DNA of 64,000 nt from positions 1-64,000 of the forward strand of contig CAYYKJ010000007.1 in assembly GCA_964441265.1 (NCBI GenBank), given 5' to 3'. The notes beneath the pieces are model-generated. The model saw only the letters and a program-made list of their open reading frames with translations. It made no database searches and was not told the origin of the DNA. This DNA is from JAFGDH01 sp964441265. Its GTDB lineage: Archaea; Aenigmatarchaeota; Aenigmatarchaeia; QMZP01; QMZT01. The first letter of the stretch is position 1, and the number at the start of each line of letters is the position of its first letter. The position numbers and the translations under genes are program-made. This document shows, piece by piece, positions 23,901 through 31,798 of the stretch.

Positions 23901-24251
23901 TTATCCCATTATCCTTGCCTTCGGCGTCTTTTCGGCGAATTCCTCTATGCTCATGCATTTTCCCCCGGCCTTTCCGATTTTCTCCCTCGCGGAACCGGAG
24001 AATTTCAGGGCATACACGTTGACTGCCTTGGATATGTCCCCGTTCCCCAGTACGGTTCCCGGGACCACTATGTTCTCCTTGGGCATGGAGAACCTCTCGA
24101 TCCTGTCCAGGTTCACCTCGTATCCGACCCTGGATGGCCTGTTTATCCCCCTGGCTATGGCCATGAATATGGGCTTCTTCTCCTTCCTAGACCTTTGCCT
24201 GAGGTTTTCTATCATTTCCTTCGTTGCCGGGTTTTTGTCCCTCGCTTTCAT
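23901..24251 (-). CDS. rpl18e: Ribosomal protein eL18
   Basis: A 116-residue large-subunit protein: an IFMAIARGINRPSRV segment and VNLDRIERFSMPKENIVVPG, VLGNGDISKAVNVYALKFSG are typical of archaeal eL18. First gene of its operon. Upstream on the minus strand a TATA element (tttaaatatttataaac, near 24285-24305) precedes the ATG by ~35-50 nt. Confidence 0.95.
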   Translation of the reverse strand: MKARDKNPATKEMIENLRQRSRKEKKPIFMAIARGINRPSRVGYEVNLDRIERFSMPKENIVVPGTVLGNGDISKAVNVYALKFSGSAREKIGKAGGKCMSIEEFAEKTPKARIMG

Positions 24252-24375
24252 GTTTTCACCATGAATCGGTATAAAGTGTATAGTCTATTAAGTTTATAAA
24301 TATTTAAATAAGAGCACACGGAGCGGGTATCGGTCGCTGCGGAGGGCCTTGCTTTTGGGGGACAGAGCCGTTTCC

Positions 24376-25155
24376 TTATATTTTCCCCCTCTCAGGCGCC
24401 TCCGGGCAGTCGCAGCCCCTCTTTTCGGGTATATTGGGAATCAGAACCTTCAGGAGCCTTTCCAGGTTGTCCGAATTCCCCTTCATGGTCTCCAGAACGT
24501 CGGAGACCTCCACCGCCTTCTCTTTGTAAACGTCATAATCCGTTATCATGGCGATGACGGAGTAGCAGATTCCCCTTTCCCTGGCCAGAACCGCCTCGGG
24601 TATGCAGGTCATCCCTATTATGTCGGCGAATTTCCTGAACATGCGCGATTCCGCCCTGGTGGAGAATCTGGGGCCCGGGACCCGGAGATACGTCCCCTTA
24701 TCGTGGGATTTTATTCCCACCTCTTCCGCCGACCTGATCATGGATTCCCTGATTTCAGGACAGAAAGGGTCTGCAAAGGCTATGTGGCGCACGTCCGGCC
24801 CGTCGTAGAAGGTGGTCACTTCCCTCCCCATGTCTATCAGCTGGTCGGGGAAAACGAAATCCCCCGGGTGGAGGTCATCCCTGAGCGAGCCGACCGCAGC
24901 GGTGCCTATGATCCTTTCGACGCCCATGTCCTCCATGGCCCGGACGTTCGCCCGGAAATTGATCGCGTGAGGGGGTATGGTATGCCCGCTCCCGTGCCTG
25001 AACAGGAATGCGACCCTTTTCCCGTGAAATTTTCCCACGATTATTTCGCTGGAGGGCTTCCCGTACCTGTTTTCGGGGCTCGTTTTCTCCGGTTTTTCCA
25101 GCATCCCTTCGGAATAAATGCCGGTTCCCCCTATGATTCCGATATCAGCTTTCAT
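24376..25155 (-). CDS. mtnP: S-methyl-5'-thioadenosine phosphorylase
   Basis: A 259-residue trimeric phosphorylase that splits methylthioadenosine (a polyamine or SAM by-product) with phosphate into adenine and methylthioribose-1-phosphate. Phosphate-loop IGIIGGTGIYSE at the start, FLFRHGSGHTIPPHAINFRA with the substrate-binding RHGxxH, AVGSLRDDLHPGDFVFPDQL, GPRFSTRAESRMFR and MITDYDVY are family motifs. The MTDYD-type Asp suggests preference for 6-aminopurines, i.e. MTA over inosine. Monocistronic, between the ribosomal operon and DUF373. Confidence 0.95.
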   Translation of the reverse strand: MKADIGIIGGTGIYSEGMLEKPEKTSPENRYGKPSSEIIVGKFHGKRVAFLFRHGSGHTIPPHAINFRANVRAMEDMGVERIIGTAAVGSLRDDLHPGDFVFPDQLIDMGREVTTFYDGPDVRHIAFADPFCPEIRESMIRSAEEVGIKSHDKGTYLRVPGPRFSTRAESRMFRKFADIIGMTCIPEAVLARERGICYSVIAMITDYDVYKEKAVEVSDVLETMKGNSDNLERLLKVLIPNIPEKRGCDCPEAPERGKI

Positions 25156-25233
25156 GTCGGCCGCACCGCCCTTAAATAGATTATTATATTTATAAATTAT
25201 ATATTAACTGAATCGTTAAGCAGGAGGGCCGGA

Positions 25234-26274
25234 ATGGTAAAGGAAAAACCAAAAGAGAACCTGATGGTACTGTGCGTAGACAGGGACAATGACATAGGCG
25301 AAAAACTGGGCATCTCCGGACCCGTGACGGGCAGGAACAGCATAGTCAAGGTGGCCACAGACCTCAGCATGAAGGATCCTGAGGAGAGCGATGCAAACGC
25401 CCTTTTCGGGGCGGTGAAGCTTCTGGACGAACTCAAGGACAAATACAGCACCGAGGTATCGGTGATTACCGGTTCTAAGAGCAGGGGCGTGGATTCCGAC
25501 AGGGAGGTCGCCAGGCAGCTTGACCATGTCCTCTCCAAGAGACCCAGCGATTTCGTTATACTCGTTTCAGACGGCAAGGACGACGAGTACGTGATACCCA
25601 TAATACAGTCCAAGGTCCCGATACTCTCGGTAAAGAGGATAATAGTCAGGCAGTCGGAGCAGCTCGAATCATCCTACTACAAGATAAAGGACTTTCTGAA
25701 CGAGACCATGGAAAACCCCAAGTTTTCCAGGATGCTTTTCGGCATACCCGCGGTGGTCCTGCTGGTCTGGGCCCTTTTCGGATACGAGGGATGGCGCCTG
25801 ATACTGGGCATAGTCGGTGCTTACCTCTTCATAAAGGGCTTCAAGCTGGAGGATTACGTAGTGGGCATTTTCGACGAGCTGAAAAACTCATTCACCAAGC
25901 GTAGATTCGCATTCTTCGTGTATATAGTTTCATTCGCAATAGTCGCACTTGCCCTTTACAGGGGTTACGTATCGGTAATGGAATTCGCGAACATAGGGCT
26001 TTTCGAGAGCATGGCTGCCTTCCTGATAGCTTCGGTATATTTTTTCTGGATAGCCGGGACAATAGCCTGGCTGGGCAACAACATCTCCCTGGGAACTAAA
26101 TCCTCTTCCAGAATGGCCTCGGTTCCGATTTTCGGGCTCGCGGTTGCCATAGTGCTCTACAACGTTTCGGAGATAATACTCAATCCGGAGATATCATCCT
26201 TCAATTTCATAATCTCCATAGCGTTGGGCTTCGTGATAGCCTTCATAGCGCTTTCCCTGGAAGCCGTGGACTGA
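25234..26274 (+). CDS. DUF373 family membrane protein
   Basis: A 346-residue archaeal protein: a soluble N-terminal domain of ~170 residues beginning LMVLCVDRDNDIGEK and containing PEESDANALFGAVKLLDEL, VSVITGSKSRGVDSDREVA and FVILVSDGKDDEYVIPIIQS, then five or six membrane helices. This is the DUF373 layout, widespread in archaea and of unknown function; the conserved Asp-rich loops suggest ligand or metal binding (inference). TATA-like tttataaattat lies 35 nt before the ATG. Confidence 0.9.
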   Translation: MVKEKPKENLMVLCVDRDNDIGEKLGISGPVTGRNSIVKVATDLSMKDPEESDANALFGAVKLLDELKDKYSTEVSVITGSKSRGVDSDREVARQLDHVLSKRPSDFVILVSDGKDDEYVIPIIQSKVPILSVKRIIVRQSEQLESSYYKIKDFLNETMENPKFSRMLFGIPAVVLLVWALFGYEGWRLILGIVGAYLFIKGFKLEDYVVGIFDELKNSFTKRRFAFFVYIVSFAIVALALYRGYVSVMEFANIGLFESMAAFLIASVYFFWIAGTIAWLGNNISLGTKSSSRMASVPIFGLAVAIVLYNVSEIILNPEISSFNFIISIALGFVIAFIALSLEAVD

Positions 26275-26275
26275 T

Positions 26276-27283
26276 TCATTCCAGGACCTTTTCCGCGGTC
26301 TTATCTTTGTCAGGTTCCTTTTTCTCCGGGGGCTTTTCCTGCTTTGCATTCCCCTTTTCATACCCTTCCTTCCCTTGCAGCTTCCCCTGGAGAAGGACAA
26401 TGTTCCTGTTGCATTCGTCTTTTATCTTCCTGAACGCCTCCCTGCTCATCTGCTTTTTCTCATGTTTCTCGGCCGCTATCTCCTTCGCCCTTGACAGTTC
26501 CCCTATCTTCTTCTTTATCTCTTCCTCGCTCATGTCCTGCTTTATCTTCTTGAGCTCCATTGCCTCCAGGGCGTCCTCCATGTCCCTCTGGGTCTTCTCC
26601 TTTTCCAGCTGCATCTCTGCTTCCTTTTCTGCCCTCTCTTTTTCCAGCTTCGCGAACTCCTCTTCCCTGCTTTCCTCCACTTTATCATCTCCCCTTTCAG
26701 ATGGCTTCGGTATGTCCTTCGGGAAATCCCATTCAACCGAAAACGAAACCATTTCAATGCCGAACCCGGTGAGTATCCCCCCCGTTTTCTCTTCCATCTC
26801 CTTTCCGATTTTCTCCCTCAGTGATCCGTTCCTGCTGACTTCGAGCAGGCCGAGACCGCTCAGATGGGGCGCTATCACGCCTGAAATCAGCTCCATGTAT
26901 ATCTCATTCCAGAGATCGTCCTCGTAGAGCATTTCCTTGGATTTCATCAGGTTTTCCCTGAATTCATCCACGTCCTGAACCCTGAATACTATTTCGACAT
27001 CCAGGGAGAGCTTCTGGACATCCCTGGTCCTTATTTTCCTTATCTTCTTCTCCAGCTTCCTTTCTGAGGCGTCTACGAAGAGCGCATGGGTGAAATCCGA
27101 GTTTATCGGACCGAAGGAATATGTTTTCCCTCCATCCAGTATGTTCTGGAGTATGCCGTTCTTCTCCAGAACGACCGATATGCCTTCGGCCACCTTTATA
27201 TCCTTCCTCAGAAAGCCCGGAAATTCCTCCTTGTGGAACTTCTGGGCGAGAACGTTCCCTTTACGTTTCCATTCCCTGAACAT
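26276..27283 (-). CDS. SPFH/band-7-like protein with coiled coil
   Basis: A 335-residue protein. The N-terminal ~200 residues look like an SPFH (band 7) domain: IKVAEGISVVLEKNGILQNI, a GGKTYSFGP turn, LSLDVEIVFRVQDVDEF and a segment ending ILTGFGIEMVSFSVEWDFPK. Residues ~210-300 are a long charged coiled coil; the C-terminus is Lys/Glu/Pro-rich. No membrane anchor is seen, unlike classical stomatins. SPFH proteins assemble into large membrane-associated rings; here attachment may be through partners. Its stop is 2 nt from that of the convergent DUF373 gene. Confidence 0.65.
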   Translation of the reverse strand: MFREWKRKGNVLAQKFHKEEFPGFLRKDIKVAEGISVVLEKNGILQNILDGGKTYSFGPINSDFTHALFVDASERKLEKKIRKIRTRDVQKLSLDVEIVFRVQDVDEFRENLMKSKEMLYEDDLWNEIYMELISGVIAPHLSGLGLLEVSRNGSLREKIGKEMEEKTGGILTGFGIEMVSFSVEWDFPKDIPKPSERGDDKVEESREEEFAKLEKERAEKEAEMQLEKEKTQRDMEDALEAMELKKIKQDMSEEEIKKKIGELSRAKEIAAEKHEKKQMSREAFRKIKDECNRNIVLLQGKLQGKEGYEKGNAKQEKPPEKKEPDKDKTAEKVLE

Positions 27284-27383
27284 GCGCTCACCGGATTACC
27301 CTGTTTTTAAAGTATGACGAAAAAGCATAAAAATAAAGTATTTAAATTGTAAAGACCCATATTAGAGAATTGTGAGTGGTACT

Positions 27384-27800
27384 ATGGCATCAATAGGAGA
27401 GGCACATGCCGAAAAACTGATAGAAGCGATGGCCAAAGAAATGGAGAAAATGGACCAGATAACCCCCCCGGAATGGGCTTCCGTAGTCAAGACGGGAGTG
27501 TCCAAGGAGAGGGCGCCCGCCCAGAAGAACTGGTGGTATGTCCGCTCCGCCTCCGTGCTGAGGAAGATTGCCAGGGGAGATGCCCTGGGGGTATCCAGGC
27601 TGAGGAGGATATACGGCTCGAGGAAGCGCAGCGGCCACAGGCCTGAACACAAGCACGTGGCTTCGGGGGCGGTCATAAGAAAGATACTCCAGCAGCTCGA
27701 GGCTGCGGAACTCGTGAAAACCGCGAAACCCCGGGGCAGGATAACCACCCCCAAGGGAAAGAAATTCATTAATGATGTTTCGAAGAAGATCGCGGGCTGA
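27384..27800 (+). CDS. rps19e: Ribosomal protein eS19
   Basis: A 138-residue small-subunit protein. PPEWASVVKTGVSKERAPAQ, NWWYVRSASVLRKIA and GSRKRSGHRPEHKHVASGA are the eS19 signature. ATG at 27384 is preferred over a GTG four codons upstream. It leads the conserved archaeal operon eS19-PDCD5-eL39-eL31-aIF6; a TATA-like taaagtatttaaattg lies about 40 nt upstream. Confidence 0.97.
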   Translation: MASIGEAHAEKLIEAMAKEMEKMDQITPPEWASVVKTGVSKERAPAQKNWWYVRSASVLRKIARGDALGVSRLRRIYGSRKRSGHRPEHKHVASGAVIRKILQQLEAAELVKTAKPRGRITTPKGKKFINDVSKKIAG

Positions 27801-27805
27801 TTGAA

Positions 27806-28087
27806 ATGAACACAATGGATCCCAACGATCTCGCCAAAGCAAGGCAGATGGAACAGATAGAGAAGACGAAGAAGAAGCTCCTTGCAAAGATACTTAGCAA
27901 GGAGGCCTACGAGAGACTCGGAAGGGTGAGATTCGCCAATCCCGAGCTTGCCTCGCAGGCGGAGCTGTACATACTTCAGGTTTACCAGGCCGGTAAGCTG
28001 GGCGGCTCCGTGAGCGACGGTCAGATGAGGGAGGTTCTGAAGGCCCTCTCGGAAGGCAAAAAGGACTTCAAGATAAAGAGGCAGTGA
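27806..28087 (+). CDS. PDCD5-like DNA-binding protein
   Basis: A 93-residue helical protein of the PDCD5/TFAR19 family: LAKARQMEQIEKTKKKLLAK, LSKEAYERLGRVRFANPELA and VYQAGKLGGSVSDGQMREVL. The archaeal protein binds DNA and always sits between eS19 and eL39, as here. Cellular role not settled. Confidence 0.94.
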   Translation: MNTMDPNDLAKARQMEQIEKTKKKLLAKILSKEAYERLGRVRFANPELASQAELYILQVYQAGKLGGSVSDGQMREVLKALSEGKKDFKIKRQ

Positions 28088-28091
28088 TTAC

Positions 28092-28262
28092 ATGTCGAGA
28101 AACAAGACAGCAGGAAAGAAGAAGAGGCTTTCGTCCAAAGGTAACCTCAGGCCCGCCCCCAGATGGGCCGACATAAAGAAGTTCTCCCTGAAGAGGGCCA
28201 GAACCAGGAGAATAAGGGTAAGGACGAGGAACTGGAGAAGGGGATCGGGGCTGGACGTATAG
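28092..28262 (+). CDS. rpl39e: Ribosomal protein eL39
   Basis: A 56-residue, very basic protein lining the nascent-chain exit tunnel. MSRNKTAGKKKRLSSKGNLR, then PAPRWADIKK and RTRRIRVRTRNWRRG match eL39. Four nt after the PDCD5-like gene. Confidence 0.95.
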   Translation: MSRNKTAGKKKRLSSKGNLRPAPRWADIKKFSLKRARTRRIRVRTRNWRRGSGLDV

Positions 28263-28272
28263 AGTGATTCTT

Positions 28273-28884
28273 ATGGCGGAGAAAGGGAAAACCAATGACA
28301 TCGAGCGCGTGTACAGGATAAACCTCAGGAGGGCATGGCTGAACCACCCCAGGTCCAGAAGGACCAAAAAATCGATTTCTGCCATCAGGGAATTCGTCCT
28401 CAGGCACACCAAATCCGCCGACGTCAAGATATCCGGGGGCATAAACGAGTATGTTATGTCCAGGGGATTCAAGAAGCCCCCCGGGAAGATAAGCATAGAG
28501 GTCAGCGGGGATTTCGCCTCCGTGCAGGCAAAGCTTCCAGGCGAGGTCATAACGAAGAGGGAAGTCAAGAAGTCAGGCATGGGTGGCCTGAAGGAAAGGC
28601 TCATGACGAAGCGGGGCGTTACTCCTAAGAAGAAAGAGGAGATCGAGGAAAAGGCGAAGGAGGCGACCTCGGATGAGAAGATAAAGGAAGCCACCGAAAG
28701 GGTCGCCAAAGAGGAGAAGACCGAAAAGCCGTCCGGGAAGCTGGCGGAAAAGGGAAAAAAGGATACCAAAAAGAAAAAGCCGGAGAAGCCCCCCGGGAAG
28801 AAAAAGCAGAAAAAGCCAGAGACAAAGAAGGCATCAAAAAAGCCGAAAAATCAGGATAAATCTTCTAAACAGGGGAAGAAATGA
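28273..28884 (+). CDS. rpl31e: Ribosomal protein eL31 with a long Lys-rich tail
   Basis: A 203-residue protein from ATG 28273 (a GTG at 28264 is an alternative). Residues 1-85 are a normal eL31 core: ERVYRINLRRAWLNHPRSRR, KKSISAIREFVLRHTKS, ISGGINEYVMSRGFKKPPGK. The remaining ~115 residues are a low-complexity Lys/Glu/Pro extension with KKPEKPPGKKKQKKPE-like repeats. Archaeal eL31 normally ends near 90 residues, so the tail more than doubles it. It may bind rRNA or membrane at the tunnel exit (inference). Overlapping spacing keeps it in the eS19 operon. Confidence 0.92.
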   Translation: MAEKGKTNDIERVYRINLRRAWLNHPRSRRTKKSISAIREFVLRHTKSADVKISGGINEYVMSRGFKKPPGKISIEVSGDFASVQAKLPGEVITKREVKKSGMGGLKERLMTKRGVTPKKKEEIEEKAKEATSDEKIKEATERVAKEEKTEKPSGKLAEKGKKDTKKKKPEKPPGKKKQKKPETKKASKKPKNQDKSSKQGKK

Positions 28885-28888
28885 TAAA

Positions 28889-29548
28889 ATGGGTGTTGAA
28901 AGGCTCCGCTTCCGGAGAAACCCCAACATAGGGCTGTACGGGTTCTCGAACGAAAAATCATGCTTTCTGGGCAGGGTTCTCAAGAAGACCATGAGAGACA
29001 AGATCTCGGAGGCCCTGGGAACCCCCGTGATCAGCGGAACCATGATGGGCACCTCCCTGGCCGGGATATTCTCCGCCGGCAACTCCAAAGGTATAATAGT
29101 TTCTGACAAGCTTTTCGAGAACGAGATCAAGGCCCTCGAAAAGCAGACCAGCGTGCTGACCCTGAAGACCAGCTTCACCGCCCTGGGGAATCTCATTCTC
29201 TGCAACGATCACGGCTGTATCATTTCTGAGGAGATCAAAAAACATTCCGGGAAGATCAGCGATTTCCTCGGCGTCCCGGTGAAGACCGGAACGATAGCGG
29301 GTATGGATCTCGTGGGTTCCCTTGCCCTGGCCACCAACAAGGGGTGCCTCGCCTACAAGATGATCGAGACCAGCGAGGCCAAAGCGATAGGCAAGGTTCT
29401 GAAGGTGGGCGTGGACGTGGGGTCGGTAAACTTCGGGAACTACTGGGTCAGATCAGGCATCATAGCCAACTCCAGGGGCGCGGTCGTGGGAGAGCAGACC
29501 AGCGGGCCGGAACTGGGGATAATCGCGGAGACGCTGGGGTTCGTGTAA
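28889..29548 (+). CDS. eif6: Translation initiation factor aIF6
   Basis: A 219-residue anti-association factor that binds the large subunit near uL14 and blocks premature joining. The pentein-like repeats are visible: NPNIGLYGFSNEKSCFLG, SGTMMGTSLAGIFSAGNSKG, TLKTSFTALGNLILCNDHGC, TGTIAGMDLVGSLALATNKG, RSGIIANSRGAVVGEQTSGP. Follows eL31 by 4 nt, as in most archaea. Confidence 0.96.
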   Translation: MGVERLRFRRNPNIGLYGFSNEKSCFLGRVLKKTMRDKISEALGTPVISGTMMGTSLAGIFSAGNSKGIIVSDKLFENEIKALEKQTSVLTLKTSFTALGNLILCNDHGCIISEEIKKHSGKISDFLGVPVKTGTIAGMDLVGSLALATNKGCLAYKMIETSEAKAIGKVLKVGVDVGSVNFGNYWVRSGIIANSRGAVVGEQTSGPELGIIAETLGFV

Positions 29549-29582
29549 GTAATAATATAAGCCACAAACGGAAATCTTTTCC

Positions 29583-29900
29583 ATGAAAGATGGATTTTAC
29601 AGGGTTCTGATAAGTGCGACCACTAAACAGGAAGCAGAGCGGGTACTCAAGATCCTCCTGAGCAACAGACTGATAGCAGGAGGACTGATCACTCAGGGCC
29701 TCTCCAACCACTGGTGGAAGGGAAAGATCGAAGAGGAAACTTATTATAATCTGTCTGCTTTCACGATCAATCAGCACAAAGACGAAATAATCTCCGAGGT
29801 CGAAAAAATCCATCGTGATGAAACGCCAATAGTTGCCTTCTTCCATATCGATTATGCCAATGAAGGGTTTTTCGAATGGGTCAAGAAAAATGCGAAATAG
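29583..29900 (+). CDS. cutA: CutA1-like protein
   Basis: A 105-residue trimeric CutA1-fold protein: RVLISATTKQEAERVLKILL, ISNRLIAGG-type strand, NHWWKGKIEEETYYNLSAFT (the SxYxWxGxxxxxxE signature) and the C-terminal EKIHRDETPIVAFFHIDY, where most CutA proteins have HPYExP. Originally linked to divalent-cation tolerance; the real function is unclear. Codon use is a little more AT-rich than in aIF6. Confidence 0.85.
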   Translation: MKDGFYRVLISATTKQEAERVLKILLSNRLIAGGLITQGLSNHWWKGKIEEETYYNLSAFTINQHKDEIISEVEKIHRDETPIVAFFHIDYANEGFFEWVKKNAK

Positions 29901-29949
29901 GCTGCAGAAACCAAAACACTTAAATATTATTGTTTACTTATATATTCAT

Positions 29950-30537
29950 ATGGTTATTAAAGTAAACGACACTGATTTGAATGTGCTTAGTTTGTTCACG
30001 AAGGGATACGACAAGGGATATTACATCCGGGAGGTCGAAAAGCTTCTGAGCGTGAGTTCAAGAACTGCTCTTGTGACATTGGACAAGCTCGAAAAGAGGG
30101 GCATTCTTGACTCGAAAAGAAAAGGCAATATCAAGATTTACTCAATAAAAAAATCAAGTGTATCGAGGGAGTTTTTCCTTCTGACCGAACAATACAAAAA
30201 AATACAGTTCCTTGAAGGTAACCATCTGATCAAGGAAATCCTGGAAAAAGCAGACGATTTCATGCGAGGAATAGTCATCGTTTTTGGGAGTTATGCCAAA
30301 GGGACGCAAAAAGAAGATTCTGATCTGGACCTGTTTGTTGTAGGTGAATACGAAGAGGATAAAATAAAGGCGGTGGGGAAGAAATACGGGACTAATGTGA
30401 ATATCAAGAGTTATCCCGTGGAGGTCTTCAATGAAGAAATACATGATGATATTTTACTCAAAGAGGTCACAGAAAATCACATTTTAATAAAGGGTACAGA
30501 GGCATTTGTAAGGGGGGTTTTGAAATGGATCAGATAG
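29950..30537 (+). CDS. MNT-type nucleotidyltransferase with N-terminal HTH
   Basis: A 195-residue protein. Residues ~10-60 form a winged helix (GYYIREVEKLLSVSSRTALV); residues ~100-160 form a minimal nucleotidyltransferase with IVIVFGSYAKGTQKEDSDLD, the GSxxxGxxxxxSDxD catalytic motif. ATG 29950 sits 25 nt after a TATA box (cttaaatatta). It overlaps the next HEPN gene by 13 nt. MNT/HEPN pairs act as toxin-antitoxin modules in which the MNT enzyme modifies the HEPN partner (family knowledge). Confidence 0.85.
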   Translation: MVIKVNDTDLNVLSLFTKGYDKGYYIREVEKLLSVSSRTALVTLDKLEKRGILDSKRKGNIKIYSIKKSSVSREFFLLTEQYKKIQFLEGNHLIKEILEKADDFMRGIVIVFGSYAKGTQKEDSDLDLFVVGEYEEDKIKAVGKKYGTNVNIKSYPVEVFNEEIHDDILLKEVTENHILIKGTEAFVRGVLKWIR

Positions 30538-30989
30538 AATGGTGCTTGCGCCAAAGGAAAGGGATTGAACTTGTAGATCCAAACGATAATCTCAGAGATG
30601 CTTACTTGGTCAAAGCCGAGGAAGCTTTGGGCACGTTGAGAACATCAGAAAGCAGGGACTGGCAATTGATCGCCGCGTATTATACAATTTACCATGGAAT
30701 CTATTCCCTGCTCATGGAAATTGGTGTGAAATGCGAGATCCATTCATGCACCATTGAATTTGCCAAAAGATTTCTGAGCGATTATTTTTCCCCTGGGGAT
30801 TTTGAACTGATCAACAAGGCATTCTCCGCCAGGATCGATTCTCAATATTATGTGAACAGGGAGGTTCCCAACCGGAATTATGATGTCATTGTCAAGAAGA
30901 CCCCGGGGTTTCTGGTCAAGTGCAAGAACATTGTAATTGATCAAAGAGAGATTGAGGGCATAAGAGACAAGATTTCTTCGGCGGAATAG
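30525..30989 (+). CDS. HEPN-domain protein, partner of the MNT gene
   Basis: A 154-residue helical protein: DAYLVKAEEALGTLRTSESR, then IAAYYTIYHGIYSLLMEIGV, the HEPN core helix pair, and a C-terminal helix KCKNIVIDQREIEGIR. HEPN toxins are usually ribonucleases, but the RX4-6H motif of active members is not obvious, so it may be a non-catalytic or diverged form. Overlap with the nucleotidyltransferase shows co-translation. Confidence 0.8.
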   Translation: MDQIEWCLRQRKGIELVDPNDNLRDAYLVKAEEALGTLRTSESRDWQLIAAYYTIYHGIYSLLMEIGVKCEIHSCTIEFAKRFLSDYFSPGDFELINKAFSARIDSQYYVNREVPNRNYDVIVKKTPGFLVKCKNIVIDQREIEGIRDKISSAE

Positions 30990-31066
30990 TCTTCGTTTGC
31001 ATTCGGGGCGTAGTAAGACAAATTCCGCGTGGCCAATATAATAAAAATGAACAGGCGAAGTTTTTT

Positions 31067-31492
31067 TTATCTGTACTCGCTCCCTCCTGATCTGTATCCA
31101 CTCCCTCCGGAGGAGTACTCGCTCTTCGTCGTGTATTCGTTCTCGATGATCTGGATTTCGGGGTTTGGCCCGTAGTCTATGGGCTTTTCGTCCTCTACCG
31201 TCACCCCTTCTCCCGTTATGATCGTTACAAGCGCGACCTCGCTGTGGTCGATCACCTTCTCCTTCGAAGGGCTTCCTCCGGTCCTGAACTTCCATATCTC
31301 TTTTCCCGTTTTCGCGTCGAGGGCGTAGAAATAATAGTTGTCGCACCCGAAGTAAACGATGCCTTCGGATTCGCAGGGACGGCATGCAATGGTCCCGCCG
31401 TATTCATGCCTCCACCTGAGTCCGTAATTCTTCTGGAAAGCCGAATCGGTGATCTCTATGTCGAAATCCTCCGTGAAGTCGAATCCGTCCAT
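31067..31492 (-). CDS. One-blade PQQ-propeller relative with YxTKSEY tail
   Basis: A 141-residue protein that keeps only the start and end of the propeller family. Residues 28-70 carry the YGGTI-type N-terminal motif and one full blade (YFYALDAKTGKEIWKFRTGG). A spacer of ~45 residues follows, then the tail ENEYTTKSEYSSGGSGYRSG. It cannot form a closed ring by itself. It may be an internally deleted copy, or an adaptor that shares the tail with the full-length propellers at 1175 and 18177 (inference). Confidence 0.7.
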   Translation of the reverse strand: MDGFDFTEDFDIEITDSAFQKNYGLRWRHEYGGTIACRPCESEGIVYFGCDNYYFYALDAKTGKEIWKFRTGGSPSKEKVIDHSEVALVTIITGEGVTVEDEKPIDYGPNPEIQIIENEYTTKSEYSSGGSGYRSGGSEYR

Positions 31493-31525
31493 CTTTAGAA
31501 GATGGATGAAAGAAATAAATTTGGA

Positions 31526-31774
31526 TCAAAGAGGCATGTCCGGGAGGGTCCTGCATTCGACCCCGAAGGTCCTCTTAACGGAGAAATCGCTCAAATCTAT
31601 CACCTCAAATTCGACCGGCCCCTTCCCGGAGAAGACGGAAGTGTATGAGGATGCGTATTTGACGTGGCAGGGAACTTCTCCTGAAACGGCATCGCACGGA
31701 CATATATATCTCCCTTTGTACCTAAGGGCAGTTCCGTATATGCTCTTCCCACACTGGCTGCAGGACACTGACAT
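31526..31774 (-). CDS. Small zinc-binding protein
   Basis: Not recognised as a family. An ~82-residue protein, starting MSVSCSQCGKSIYGTALRYK (earlier in-frame ATGs at 31783 and 31798 are possible). CxxC at the start, then CPCDAVSGEVPCHVKYAS gives a treble-clef-like ligand set. C-terminal half is beta-rich with no motif. It starts within 1-25 nt of the helicase stop, so the two may be co-transcribed. Confidence 0.6.
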   Translation of the reverse strand: MSVSCSQCGKSIYGTALRYKGRYICPCDAVSGEVPCHVKYASSYTSVFSGKGPVEFEVIDLSDFSVKRTFGVECRTLPDMPL

Positions 31775-31798
31775 CGATGCCATGAATAGGAATGGCAA

